A stretch of DNA of 49,388 bases from Bacillota bacterium. GTDB lineage: Bacteria > Bacillota > Bacilli > Paenibacillales > Paenibacillaceae. Shown one piece after another: positions 1-7,869 of the stretch. Each line of letters begins with the position of its first letter. Position 1 is the first letter of the stretch. The stretch covers positions 1 to 49,388 of the forward strand of contig JAEWPC010000082.1 in NCBI GenBank assembly GCA_023460795.1. Direction: 5' to 3'. The notes below the pieces were generated by a model. The model worked only from the letters and a program-made list of their open reading frames with translations, made no database searches and was not told the DNA's origin. Both the position numbers and the translations under genes were made by a program.

Positions 1-195
1 CTGGCTACCGAAAACAAAGGTATTCCACTGGAAATTTACTGCTTTACTGATACGACCGCCTGGGCTGAATACGAAACGATACAGTCGGATATTTTTGACC
101 ACCTGTACTCTACCGCTTCCTTTTTCGATATTGAAATTTTTCAGGAGCCGGGCGGGAAAGATTTTGCCGGATTATTTAACCGAACTGAAAGTTGA
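1..195 (+). CDS. MscS-family mechanosensitive ion channel, C-terminal fragment (host)
   Basis: Open from the first base of the window to a TGA at 193-195, giving the last 64 residues of a larger protein. The stretch GIPLEIYCFT followed by an ExIQSDIFDHL-like segment resembles the cytoplasmic C-terminal domain of YbdG/MscS-type small-conductance channels, inner-membrane proteins that open on hypo-osmotic shock. No membrane segment is visible because the N-terminal part lies outside the window. The gene ends at a strong hairpin shared with the phage attachment region, so it is host chromosome left of the prophage. Family assignment rests on a short tail and is moderately sure. Confidence 0.6.
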   Translation: MATENKGIPLEIYCFTDTTAWAEYETIQSDIFDHLYSTASFFDIEIFQEPGGKDFAGLFNRTES

Positions 196-236
196 ATGAC
201 GTTATTTCGGCGCAAGAAGAATAATAATTATAAAAA

Positions 237-277
237 AACAAGAGAAGTGATACTCCTTATCGCTTCTCCTGTTTTTT
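237..277. terminator. Bidirectional intrinsic terminator left of attL
   Basis: A stem built from ACAAGAGAAGTGAT and ATCGCTTCTCCTGT (some G-U pairs) is followed by T6 on the plus strand and preceded by A7, which gives a T-run on the minus strand. On the plus strand it ends the channel gene. On the minus strand it lies directly beyond the duplicated tRNA-Arg end, so before integration it was probably the terminator of tRNA-Arg. Confidence 0.8.
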
Positions 278-292
278 GTAGGCCCATGAGGA
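275..292. repeat. attL core, 18 bp
   Basis: The sequence TTTGTAGGCCCATGAGGA is identical to 48255-48272. It corresponds to the 3' acceptor strand and part of the T-stem of tRNA-Arg plus three following bases. The match stops at C293, where attR has T48273. The integrase gene begins about 100 bp further in; the bases between (293-393) hold no gene and presumably contain Int arm sites. Confidence 0.9.
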
Positions 293-393
293 CTACTGTG
301 TATGTTTTATCGTATTTAAGCTTGGTTCAAAAAATATGATTAAATGGAAGTTTTGTAGTTCTTACGTTCCAAATTAAACCAGATTATTTTAAA

Positions 394-1668
394 TCATTTA
401 GGGGGTAAATCCGGGGATATGTTGAATTTGTTCATTTCGTTTTTCTTTAGTTCGTCCACGATCTTAACATAGGGTTTCAAATTGTCAAAATTCTTGTGGC
501 CGGTCCATTTTATAATCACGTCGGAAGGAATACCCAATCGCAATGCCGAAATAACAAATGTTCTGCGAGCTGCGTGGGTGGAAATTAATTCTTTTTTCTG
601 CCTGTATTCTTCCCGCGATTCTGTTCCTACGAAATAATGCACTTTGACCAGCGTATTCCATTCCAACTTCTCTCCTATTTCTTTTAAATAATCATTTGTT
701 TTGTCCATTGAAATTACAGGAAGAGCCAAGCCATCCGGATGATCAAAATTTTCATACTTCTTCAATATTGCTTTTGAGTAATCGTTCAGATCAATCGCCA
801 GGGGATCTGTTGTTTTTTTTGTAGCAACAATAATGTGATCATTACGAATATCGCTTTTCCTTAATTTCTTTACATCTGAAAAGCGTAGAGAGGTGAAACA
901 ACAGAAACAAAACACATCCCGCACTCTAGCAAGCTTACTGGAATATGAGAAATCATAGTGAAACAATTGCAGTAATTCTTCCCATTCCAAGTAAACGAGC
1001 TCTGATAGTTTGTCCGCTGTACCTTTGTAACGCTGTTCAAAATTCACGTGCGCATCACCGGAATACAATCCTTTATCCGATGCCCACTTTAGTATTCTTT
1101 TATAATCGTTAATTTCGCGCCTGATCGTCGTGTTACGGTGCGGGCTCTTAATTTTTCCCGTACGATAGTCTTTTGGTTTTGTAGAAAAATACGTTATTAG
1201 GCTACGCAAGGTTTTTTGAGTGACCTGATCCAGTTCTATTTTTGCATTCCACGCGATAATGTGGTGCTTCAGTTTCTCATAATGCCTTACTGTTAATGGT
1301 TCCCATTGTAGAGACTGAGACTTTTCTTCTATGTATAATTGGATTGCGTTTGCAAAAAGCATGGAAGTGGCTTCTTCTCTTTCCTGTTTCGGATTGAATA
1401 AGTTTTTGAATTCAGTCCTGGTAGGAAATCTATCATGAACGAAATCGAATTCTTTAAAAATAGCATCCACTTTATTTTCGATCTGTGAAAGCTTCTGATT
1501 TCGCGGATCGCTCCGTTTTTTCACCCGAACGCCATCCCATTCTTCTTCAGATACTTTTACTCCGGTGTACAATTCTATCCTGTAGGAATGAAAAGCAACC
1601 CGAGCGCGAACCATGAACATCCCGGAACTTTCCCTTTTCAAAGAAAATTTAACGGAATATTTAAGCAT
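394..1668 (-). CDS. int: Phage tyrosine integrase
   Basis: A 424-residue site-specific recombinase that would insert and excise the phage at tRNA-Arg. Residues about 1-95 look like the arm-DNA-binding domain of Bacteroidetes integrases, 100-200 are the helical core-binding (SAM-like) domain, and 225-410 the catalytic domain. The catalytic set is visible: R262 in SLRFSDV, K284 or K285, H365 and R368 in THAARR, H391 in TGHK, and the nucleophile Y400 in KPYVKI. It lies next to attL, as expected. Its start overlaps the end of the upstream HTH gene by 8 bp, so it appears to be read in the leftward operon that begins at the repressor. Confidence 0.93.
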   Translation of the reverse strand: MLKYSVKFSLKRESSGMFMVRARVAFHSYRIELYTGVKVSEEEWDGVRVKKRSDPRNQKLSQIENKVDAIFKEFDFVHDRFPTRTEFKNLFNPKQEREEATSMLFANAIQLYIEEKSQSLQWEPLTVRHYEKLKHHIIAWNAKIELDQVTQKTLRSLITYFSTKPKDYRTGKIKSPHRNTTIRREINDYKRILKWASDKGLYSGDAHVNFEQRYKGTADKLSELVYLEWEELLQLFHYDFSYSSKLARVRDVFCFCCFTSLRFSDVKKLRKSDIRNDHIIVATKKTTDPLAIDLNDYSKAILKKYENFDHPDGLALPVISMDKTNDYLKEIGEKLEWNTLVKVHYFVGTESREEYRQKKELISTHAARRTFVISALRLGIPSDVIIKWTGHKNFDNLKPYVKIVDELKKNEMNKFNISPDLPPK

Positions 1669-1993
1669 TTCTGAACGCTATTTTTGTAATTTCAATTTTT
1701 TTTGGATTGCAGTTCTTTGGAGAAGAAATCCTCTTATCTCCTATACCGAAAAACAACCACTGAAGGGAAAACTTATAGTTTTTAGCCAGTATGTACAAAG
1801 CATCTATTTCTAATGTTTTGTATCTGCTTTCGCCACCGTCTATCAGTTTTTTGATTTCGTAATAGCGCGTGATATTAAGACCGTGTTTTTCGCAAAACTC
1901 CTTTAATCCGGTGATTTTCTTTTCGGATTTGAGGGCTTCTATCGCTTCAAAAAATCGGCGGATAATTGGCAAAATGTCTGAGGGTGTGGACAT
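1661..1993 (-). CDS. Small HTH-like regulator upstream of integrase
   Basis: A 110-residue protein. Residues 1-85 resemble the N-terminal helical DNA-binding part of CI-type phage repressors: a helical region, then ALYILAKNYKFSLQWLFFGIG, comparable to the SWLLTGEG segment of the repressor at 3313-4092. The S24 peptidase half is absent. It overlaps int by 8 bp and follows the DUF4468 gene by 21 bp, so it may control integrase or excision. No confident family name; a regulator role is inferred from fold-like features and position. Confidence 0.55.
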   Translation of the reverse strand: MSTPSDILPIIRRFFEAIEALKSEKKITGLKEFCEKHGLNITRYYEIKKLIDGGESRYKTLEIDALYILAKNYKFSLQWLFFGIGDKRISSPKNCNPKKIEITKIAFRNA

Positions 1994-2014
1994 TTAAGAG
2001 AATTTTATTATTGA

Positions 2015-2572
2015 CTACCAGTCCGAAGTGGAATCTTCTTTTAATGATTTAATTAATTTCTCTACAAACTCATTTGTTGAGTCTTCTGCAGCTTTGTGCA
2101 ATTCCTTTAGCTGTATCGATCCATTTTTTTTAAAGATAGATTTTCCCATCAAACTTGTTGCACTGGTTAAATATATTTTATTATTATATTTATCATCATT
2201 GTTGATTTCAACAAACTGTGGTTTTATCATAACCTTCCCATCTTTGAATCCAATTTCATAAGCAGATATGTAAGGTTTAGTCACGCTCATGCCCAGAAGC
2301 CTCCTGCCAGTATCTATAATAGTTGTATAAACTATTTTAATTTGACTGTATTCTACTTCGTTATAGCCATCTCCTTTTAAATTACTGTAATTTGAGTGAA
2401 TGTGCATTTTAGTTTTATCAAATAACTCTTTTTGCGTTTTATCTGGAAGATCAATTACAACAAAATTCTTTGAATCATCTGATTTACTTTTGAAATTGTC
2501 TTGAGTTAATAAAAATTCTTGCCCATACGAAAGGACAGAAATGAATGAAAAAATGATTAATAATGATTTCAT
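2015..2572 (-). CDS. Secreted DUF4468-like protein (lysogenic accessory gene)
   Basis: A 185-residue protein starting with a clear signal peptide (MKSLLIIFSFISVLSYGQ). The mature part has the features of DUF4468: residues about 37-110 run FVVIDLP, a KxxLFDK helix and an ExxYSQIKIVYTT strand. The family is common as secreted proteins of Bacteroidetes with no known activity. The ATG overlaps the stop of the small upstream gene (ATGA), so it is in the repressor-led operon and is probably expressed in lysogens. Export from a lysogen suggests a host-altering accessory role, which is inference. Confidence 0.7.
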   Translation of the reverse strand: MKSLLIIFSFISVLSYGQEFLLTQDNFKSKSDDSKNFVVIDLPDKTQKELFDKTKMHIHSNYSNLKGDGYNEVEYSQIKIVYTTIIDTGRRLLGMSVTKPYISAYEIGFKDGKVMIKPQFVEINNDDKYNNKIYLTSATSLMGKSIFKKNGSIQLKELHKAAEDSTNEFVEKLIKSLKEDSTSDW

Positions 2573-2694
2573 GTATTAGGTATTATTTTATTTGCTTTTG
2601 CTTGTAAATCCCTTACTTTTATTTCCAATTCATCTAGTAATTGTAAAGTCTCAGGTTTCGGTTTGCGCTTGAAAAATTCAAGTATTTTTTTCAT
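2569..2694 (-). CDS. Small hypothetical protein, 41 aa
   Basis: An ATG at 2694 opens a 41-residue reading frame, MKKILEFFKRKPKPETLQLL onward, ending TGA at 2569. Both ends use the compact ATGA overlap: its start overlaps the stop of the 206-residue gene and its stop overlaps the start of the DUF4468 gene. This tight coupling is the main evidence that it is translated. The protein is basic at the N-terminus, then an amphipathic helix. Function unknown. Confidence 0.6.
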   Translation of the reverse strand: MKKILEFFKRKPKPETLQLLDELEIKVRDLQAKANKIIPNT

Positions 2695-3311
2695 GCCTTT
2701 AGGTTATTTGTTCTTTGCGAATATAATTCTTGTATATCATAGTATACATTATCTAATGCCTTCTCACAATCAACTTTATTTCTTGATGGTCTTAAAAGTT
2801 CTTTATTTACCAATATGTCATTCAAAATTAAAGTAGTGTGATTGTCAATTGCACTAATCCTTTGCAGTTTCCAAATTCTTAAAGCATAATCTTCTTTTTT
2901 ATTTTCAAAAATTCTTATTAAATGAAAATTTACATAATCATCAAGTTTAGACAGAAATTCGGGATCATAGTCTTCTAGTGAAATATCATACTTTTCAGCA
3001 TTATGCTTAATTAATGTATCTATATAAACCACTTCTCCCCACCTACTAAGTAGAGTCGTAGGGTTGTTAGTATCAGACATTATCTCTAAACTTTCCTGTA
3101 TAATTTGCTTATTCCGAAGAAATTCTCTTTCAACAATTTCAACGTAATCATCAATCTCTTTGTCAGATAAAGTGCGTCGATCTTGGTCATCCAGATTGTT
3201 TGTTTTTAGTTCAATTTCTTTTTTCTTATAACCCTTCTGCTTGTTACTAGCAATAATTACTAATATAACAAATATAAAAAGCAGTGTTAATATTATAGCG
3301 TATTGATCCAT
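2691..3311 (-). CDS. Membrane-anchored hypothetical protein
   Basis: 206 residues. An N-terminal membrane segment (about residues 5-23) is followed by lysines and a charged, helical soluble domain of about 180 residues, so a single-pass inner-membrane protein with a cytoplasmic domain is likely. It begins one base after the stop of the repressor gene and its stop overlaps the next ATG, placing it second in the leftward operon. This is a usual place for superinfection-exclusion or other lysogen-expressed genes. I do not recognise a family, and that role is only a possibility. Confidence 0.7.
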   Translation of the reverse strand: MDQYAIILTLLFIFVILVIIASNKQKGYKKKEIELKTNNLDDQDRRTLSDKEIDDYVEIVEREFLRNKQIIQESLEIMSDTNNPTTLLSRWGEVVYIDTLIKHNAEKYDISLEDYDPEFLSKLDDYVNFHLIRIFENKKEDYALRIWKLQRISAIDNHTTLILNDILVNKELLRPSRNKVDCEKALDNVYYDIQELYSQRTNNLKA

Positions 3312-3312
3312 T

Positions 3313-4092
3313 TCATATCCCCCTAACAGGAGGTCTGAATCCTACAATTTTTCTGAAAATATAAAACCCAAACACATCTTCCAGGTTTACCCGGTAATCT
3401 GTAAAATCCGGATTATAGGAATGACAAATTACATATCCTTCCTCCGTGTTATGTTCAATAATCTGTTTCAGAGCCTGCCCGTCTTTTGCATCAATCACGA
3501 AGAGATTATCACGAATGGGCAACTTCTCACCATTCTCCAGATAAAGCCTTCGGATCAGAATATTTGCTCCACTGGGAATTGAATATACCGTGCCGTCATC
3601 CATAGATGGTCCATCCACTCTCACCACTAGATACTCTCCTTTCTCATATTCTCGCGGTACCAGCATTGTTTTTCTGGAGGATCTCGCTTCTGTCATATTT
3701 AAAGGCCCGCCTGCCACAGAAAGATCCCGAAATTCTACTTCCATATAGTTGTCATTAGAAATTTGAGTAACGGTGTCTTTCTTATTATATGAGGTTGTGC
3801 CTTCCCTAACCGTTGCAGTCTCATCCAGCGACTTTCCTTCCATTTTAATCATTTCGCCCTCACCAGTGAGGAGCCATGATATATTTATATCATTATTTAA
3901 TGCCTGTAATCTATCGATAATATCAGTTTTATTAAGGAGCGGATATTTTCCGGTTCTGCGATCAACATTAAATAATCTGTTCACCTTCTGAGGCACTACC
4001 CCAATACTTTCAGCAAAACTCGAAACATTTCCGAAATATTTTTCATCAATAACCTTTCGAAGCCGTGCATTGATTGCAGGAATTTCATTCAT
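3313..4092 (-). CDS. CI-like phage repressor (HTH plus S24 peptidase)
   Basis: 259 residues. Residues 1-80 form the HTH DNA-binding domain, ending in ISWLLTGEGEM. Residues about 115-250 form a LexA/CI-type S24 domain with a likely Ala-Gly cleavage site (SVAGG, A127-G128), the catalytic serine in GPSMDDGT (S163) and the paired lysine in QALKQI (K209). The protein should keep early genes off and be inactivated by self-cleavage when RecA filaments form after DNA damage. Its ATG lies directly beside a 17-bp palindrome at 4094-4110, which suggests it controls itself. Confidence 0.92.
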   Translation of the reverse strand: MNEIPAINARLRKVIDEKYFGNVSSFAESIGVVPQKVNRLFNVDRRTGKYPLLNKTDIIDRLQALNNDINISWLLTGEGEMIKMEGKSLDETATVREGTTSYNKKDTVTQISNDNYMEVEFRDLSVAGGPLNMTEARSSRKTMLVPREYEKGEYLVVRVDGPSMDDGTVYSIPSGANILIRRLYLENGEKLPIRDNLFVIDAKDGQALKQIIEHNTEEGYVICHSYNPDFTDYRVNLEDVFGFYIFRKIVGFRPPVRGI

Positions 4093-4093
4093 C

Positions 4094-4110
4094 GTATTAA
4101 ATTTTAATAC
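4094..4110. promoter_or_regulatory. 17-bp palindrome abutting the repressor start codon
   Basis: GTATTAAATTTTAATAC is a perfect inverted repeat around a central T, one base from the repressor ATG. Its first 11 bases (GTATTAAATTT) recur at 4178-4188 over the early promoter. A likely operator for the repressor or for the regulator at 4290. Confidence 0.6.
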
Positions 4111-4157
4111 TGGTAATCAACAAATTGCATACAGTATATGAATTTTAACACAAATTA

Positions 4158-4189
4158 TTTGCGTATTTGAATACACTGTATTAAATTTG
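4158..4189 (+). promoter_or_regulatory. Rightward early promoter with embedded operator
   Basis: TTTG at 4158-4161, a 20-bp spacer, then TAAATTTG at 4182-4189 matches the Bacteroidetes vegetative promoter (TTTG, 19-21 bp, TAnnTTTG). Start of transcription would be near 4196, about 95 bases before the first early gene. A perfect 13-bp palindrome, AATACACTGTATT (4170-4182), sits between the two boxes, so bound repressor would block RNA polymerase. Related half-sites (ATACA) occur at 4128-4132 and 4204-4208. Confidence 0.72.
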
Positions 4190-4237
4190 TATTCAGATAG
4201 TTCATACAGCGTGTTAATAGCTCATTAACCAACAGAG

Positions 4238-4268
4238 CAAATGTAAGGATAATACAAAATATAAACAA
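4238..4268 (-). promoter_or_regulatory. Leftward promoter for the repressor operon
   Basis: Read on the minus strand, TTG (complement of 4266-4268), a 20-bp spacer and TACATTTG (complement of 4238-4245) fit the Bacteroidetes promoter pattern. Transcription would start near 4231 and cross the operator-like sites before the repressor ATG, giving a leader of about 140 bases. Pattern match only. Confidence 0.5.
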
Positions 4269-4289
4269 TAATAAAAAAATATTAAAAAC

Positions 4290-4499
4290 ATGGAACAAGG
4301 TGAATTAAGAGTAGTTACTACTCGTGGAGCTTGTGAAATTCTGAAGGTCAGCAGGTCTTTGTTTGAGACAAAAATCAAACATAGGCTTACGAAACTGGAA
4401 AAAGTTGGCGTGAGAAATTTTTATCTCTATGACGAGGTTGTGCGCCTTAGTAAAGATATGGGAGTGATCGTAACTCCCAAATATAAAGTAATCGCTTAA
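4290..4499 (+). CDS. Excisionase/Cro-like winged-helix protein
   Basis: 69 residues, first gene of the rightward early operon. The segment TRGACEILKVSRSLFETKI has the layout of a MerR/excisionase-type winged helix: a helix-turn-helix that selects DNA, then a short wing (RNFYLYDEV). By position, opposite the repressor, it may act as the Cro-like early regulator or as the excisionase that turns Int toward excision; the sequence does not decide between them. It is followed after 2 bp by the LuxR-type HTH gene. Confidence 0.65.
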   Translation: MEQGELRVVTTRGACEILKVSRSLFETKIKHRLTKLEKVGVRNFYLYDEVVRLSKDMGVIVTPKYKVIA

Positions 4500-4501
4500 C
4501 C

Positions 4502-4840
4502 ATGAACCTCTCTGCCCAACTCTCACCACGTGAAACAGAAGTAGCCGAAATCATGGCATTCACAAAAAACAAGCACGATGCAGCTGATAAGCTTTGCATT
4601 AGCGAAGGAACCCTGTCTGCGCACACCTACAGGATATACGAAAAGCTGGAAATAAGCAGCAAAAGCGAACTGGTGATTTGGTGGATGGTAGTGAAAATGA
4701 ATGTTTCAAAAAACATTATCCCTTACTTCAAGTTCATACCGGTTTTAATCCTCAGTTGGGGATTGATGCAAGACCACGTTATGATCGCCAGAAGAAGCAC
4801 CAGACGTTACGAAAACCCACAAACCCATATCACATTATGA
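4502..4840 (+). CDS. LuxR/GerE-type HTH protein
   Basis: 112 residues. Residues 5-62 form a LuxR C-terminal type helix-turn-helix: LSPRETEVAEIM, then ISEGTLSAHTYRIYEKL as the recognition region, then SKSELVIWW. No receiver domain is present, so it is a stand-alone DNA-binding unit, common in flavobacterial phage early regions. A moderately hydrophobic stretch (about residues 72-86) lies in the tail and could be a membrane contact. Its stop overlaps the ATG of the next gene (ATGA). Confidence 0.75.
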   Translation: MNLSAQLSPRETEVAEIMAFTKNKHDAADKLCISEGTLSAHTYRIYEKLEISSKSELVIWWMVVKMNVSKNIIPYFKFIPVLILSWGLMQDHVMIARRSTRRYENPQTHITL

Positions 4841-5013
4841 AAACATTTTTAAACACCGTAATCGCACTATTTGTAGTCTGGTTTCTCCTCATAAGCGAAA
4901 CTCAAGACGTAGCATTGATAGCTAAAAGCATGACGCTTTTCGCACTGGCCTGCTGGGCACGACTGAACCATCAGAAGATCATTGAATTTTTCAAAGAAAA
5001 AGATCCGATATGA
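4837..5013 (+). CDS. Small membrane protein, 58 aa
   Basis: The start at 4837 is chosen because it makes the ATGA overlap with the upstream stop. The product begins MKTFLNTVIALFVVWFLLI, one clear membrane segment, with a second, weaker one around SMTLFALACWARL, then a charged tail. Its stop again overlaps the next ATG. Function unknown; such peptides are frequent between early regulators of phages. Confidence 0.55.
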   Translation: MKTFLNTVIALFVVWFLLISETQDVALIAKSMTLFALACWARLNHQKIIEFFKEKDPI

Positions 5014-5123
5014 TTGAAGTATTAAAATTTATGTTATGGCGTCTGAAAATGGGTGGCGACATATCGGATATTGAAAATAACCCAGAGAAATATTTTAAAA
5101 TTCTACATGATGTTACCGACTGA
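5010..5123 (+). CDS. Small hypothetical protein, 37 aa
   Basis: An ATG at 5010 overlaps the stop of the upstream gene (ATGA) and opens a 37-residue frame beginning MIEVLKFMLWRLKMGGDISD and ending TGA at 5121-5123. The end overlaps the DUF3853 gene start by 17 bp. The coupling at the 5' end is the evidence for translation. No family recognised. Confidence 0.5.
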   Translation: MIEVLKFMLWRLKMGGDISDIENNPEKYFKILHDVTD

Positions 5124-5394
5124 AATACTTAATAAGCCGCTTTTTTCCATGACCGGAAGCGAAATATTACAGCTGTTCAATGTGATCGCCGAAAGTAAGA
5201 CTATAACACATGACTTTAGCGAGAAAAAGTATGTACACGGATTGCGTGGCCTTGCGAATCTACTAGGCGTTTCCAAAACTACAGCCCAAAAGATAAAGAA
5301 CGAAGGTAAAATAGATGCCGCTATCTACCAAACAGGAAAAACCATCGTAATAGACAGTGAATTAGCATTAAAACTTTTAAAAAACCCCTCATAA
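5107..5394 (+). CDS. DUF3853-family small DNA-binding-like protein
   Basis: About 95 residues from the ATG at 5107; an upstream ATG exists, but the conserved part begins at LPTEILNKPLFSMTGSEIL. The C-terminal part, YVHGLRGLANLLGVSKTTAQ onward, reads like a helix-turn-helix (LANLLGVSKTTAQKI) followed by a short wing ending in a VIDSELALKLL helix. DUF3853 proteins are typical of Bacteroidetes mobile elements and are probably DNA-binding. It ends one base before the next ATG, so it is coupled to the ATPase gene. Confidence 0.7.
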   Translation: MMLPTEILNKPLFSMTGSEILQLFNVIAESKTITHDFSEKKYVHGLRGLANLLGVSKTTAQKIKNEGKIDAAIYQTGKTIVIDSELALKLLKNPS

Positions 5395-5395
5395 A

Positions 5396-7351
5396 ATGAA
5401 AAATATCACCCTTAAATCCCTGAAGCTTTACCACTTCAAGGGAATCAAAAAACTGGAAATTAATTTCCGTTCACACGAAACAGAAATTGCCGGGAAAAAC
5501 GGATCCGGTAAGACCACCGTCTTTGACGCATTTTCTTTCCTTTTGTTCGGAAAAGACAGCCACGATCGTACAGCGTTTAATATTAAAACATTGGACGAAA
5601 ATGGTCAGGCCATGCGAGACGTTCACCACACCGTGGAAGGCGTGCTGCAAATCGACGGACAGACTGTGACTTTGAAAAAAGTGTACAAAGAAAACTGGGT
5701 AACCAAGAAAGGCGAATTGGAGCCAGAACTGAAAGGCCATGAAACTCTATGCTATATAGATGAAGTTCCAAAGAAAATTTCTGATTACCAGGCCTTCATT
5801 TCTGAAATCGTGGATGAAACCGTATTCAAGCAGATCACCAATCCTAAATACTTTGCGACCCTTCCATGGAAGACCCAGCGCGAGATTCTATTCACCATTG
5901 CGGGCACGGTTTCAGATGAAGAAATAGCAGCCGGAAACCCAGAGTACGAAGCACTTTTGGAAAAGCTATCCGGAAAGAAAATGGCCGATTATCTTCTTCA
6001 GATTTCCGCCGAAAAAAAGAAACTGAAAGTTGATCTGGATGCAATTCCCACCCGTATTGATGAAGTCGAGCGCAGCAAGCCGGAAACAGAGAATTTCACT
6101 GCACTGGAAAAAGAACTGGAAGCCAGAAAAAATAATCTGGAAGAAATTGACACAATGATTTCAAATTCAAATTCTGCTTACCAGAAACAAGTGACCAGTA
6201 ATCATTCTGTTTATTCAGAAATCAACACGTTAAAAGCGAAACAGTCCGCAGTTCTGAACGATGCAAACCAGAAAAATTTAACGGGTTTTTATGAAGCTCA
6301 AAACGCACGTAAGCAAATCGAAATAAATCTTCAAAATGAACAACGTGATTTAACCCGTTTCGAGAATGATGCAAAATACATTTCTCAGGAACTTGAAACT
6401 AAAAGAGAGGTGATCAATACGCTTCGTAAAGATTTCACAGATGTTTCAGAAAGCGAATATGTAGCACAGGATGGCAAAATGATTTGCCCGGTTTGGGATT
6501 TCGCTTGTGGAGATCCAAAATCGCTGGAACTTCACGAGAAAAACCAGAATAAGGCCCGCGAAACATTCAACGCAACTAAGGTGCAAAAGCTGGATGCTAT
6601 CAACGAAAAAGGACAACAGTTGTCCAAAGATGTAGCGGAAATCGAACGCAGATTAACAGAAGTTTCTCACCAAATTGAATTTGCGAAGGCGGAAATTGCC
6701 AAAATTCAGAATGAACTTGCCAACACACCGGAACCAGTGAAACCGGGAGAACTGGATGCTGAAACCTTGCCTGAATGGTCCGCTCTTCAGTCGCAGATTT
6801 CCAAACTGGAGGCCAGCATAAAAGAAATTAGCGCACCGGATAACTCCAAATTATTGGATGACAAAAAAGTATTTCAGGGAAATATCGAAGTACTGCAATC
6901 CAGAATCGCGAAGAAAGCACAGATCGAGAAAGCCGACGCCAGAGCTGCAGAACTTCGTGAGGAGCAAAAGAAACTTTCTCAACTCATGTCCACTCTGGAA
7001 AAAGACGAATTCACAATCAACAATTTCACAAGAGACCGGATCAATGAAGCGGAAGCCAGAATTAACGGACGGTTCCAATTCGTGAAATTCAGACTTTTCA
7101 ATACTCAGGTGAACGGTGCCGAAACCGAAACTTGCGAAATGATGGTAAACGGTGTGCCTTACAGCGACGTGAATACCGCCGCAAAGATAAATGCCGGACT
7201 CGACGTGATCAATGTGCTTTCCAAATTCTACGGAGTTACCGCACCAATCATAATTGATAACCGCGAGAGTGTTTCTGAAATTCTGGAAACAGATTCCCAG
7301 ATTGTGAATTTAGTAGTTAATAAAAATCTTGAAACACTTACTGTATCATGA
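5396..7351 (+). CDS. SbcC/Rad50-like AAA ATPase (SMC-type)
   Basis: 651 residues. The N-terminus runs LKLYHFKGIKKLEINF and then Walker A, GKNGSGKTT (about residues 34-42). About residues 210-560 form two long coiled-coil arms with a cysteine-containing turn (ICPVWDFAC, near 362-371) where SbcC and Rad50 have their CxxC zinc hook. The C-terminal part carries TAAKINAGLDVIN in place of a classical ABC signature and APIIIDNRES as a Walker B-like strand. It lies upstream of Bet, so a role in phage recombination or end processing is likely. No SbcD-type nuclease gene sits beside it, but an MBL-fold gene follows Bet. Confidence 0.82.
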   Translation: MKNITLKSLKLYHFKGIKKLEINFRSHETEIAGKNGSGKTTVFDAFSFLLFGKDSHDRTAFNIKTLDENGQAMRDVHHTVEGVLQIDGQTVTLKKVYKENWVTKKGELEPELKGHETLCYIDEVPKKISDYQAFISEIVDETVFKQITNPKYFATLPWKTQREILFTIAGTVSDEEIAAGNPEYEALLEKLSGKKMADYLLQISAEKKKLKVDLDAIPTRIDEVERSKPETENFTALEKELEARKNNLEEIDTMISNSNSAYQKQVTSNHSVYSEINTLKAKQSAVLNDANQKNLTGFYEAQNARKQIEINLQNEQRDLTRFENDAKYISQELETKREVINTLRKDFTDVSESEYVAQDGKMICPVWDFACGDPKSLELHEKNQNKARETFNATKVQKLDAINEKGQQLSKDVAEIERRLTEVSHQIEFAKAEIAKIQNELANTPEPVKPGELDAETLPEWSALQSQISKLEASIKEISAPDNSKLLDDKKVFQGNIEVLQSRIAKKAQIEKADARAAELREEQKKLSQLMSTLEKDEFTINNFTRDRINEAEARINGRFQFVKFRLFNTQVNGAETETCEMMVNGVPYSDVNTAAKINAGLDVINVLSKFYGVTAPIIIDNRESVSEILETDSQIVNLVVNKNLETLTVS

Positions 7352-7380
7352 TATTTTAGAACTTCAAAAATTTTTAGAAA

Positions 7381-7869
7381 ATGGAGAATCCGGAAAATAA
7401 CATTATTACAAAATTGAACTTAGTAAAAGAAAACATCGATTTTCTTCCGCTAGAGGACCAAAACGTAATTATTGGAATTATAGACAAGTATCTTATTCCG
7501 ATCACTCAATATAGAATTAATGATGTGAAAATAAAATACACAGCTTCAGAATTAAGAGGAGTAAAGCAAAGTCTCACGAAATATTTTCAAACCCGACTCG
7601 ACATAGATACAGGTCATGACCCTCATGTAGGAACTACGTCTGGATGGCTCAAGGGAAACGGAAGCTCTGAAATTATTTTTAGCAAGCAGCAGTTTTCGGA
7701 TTTTGTTGAAAACTTGCCTCCATGGATTCTAAACTCATTAAAGACACTATCATCTATGAGTAGAAATGAAATTGTTCAAACACAACAAAACCTTGTAAAA
7801 GAGGAGGTCTTAAACCTTTTATTAATACACCAACCACAGCTAAAATCATATTTAAAATGCAACCAGTAA
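7381..7869 (+). CDS. Hypothetical early protein, 162 aa
   Basis: Not recognised. A soluble, mostly helical protein with no cysteine motif or membrane segment. It sits between the SbcC-like ATPase and Bet genes, separated from the former by 29 bp; its last 13 bp overlap the next gene. Codon use looks slightly more AT-rich than the flanking recombination genes, which could reflect later acquisition. Confidence 0.6.
   Translation: MENPENNIITKLNLVKENIDFLPLEDQNVIIGIIDKYLIPITQYRINDVKIKYTASELRGVKQSLTKYFQTRLDIDTGHDPHVGTTSGWLKGNGSSEIIFSKQQFSDFVENLPPWILNSLKTLSSMSRNEIVQTQQNLVKEEVLNLLLIHQPQLKSYLKCNQ

Noticed and set aside
1613..1813. Plus-strand 66-aa frame across the int/HTH junction
   Set aside because: Antisense to two coupled genes, without promoter or leader.
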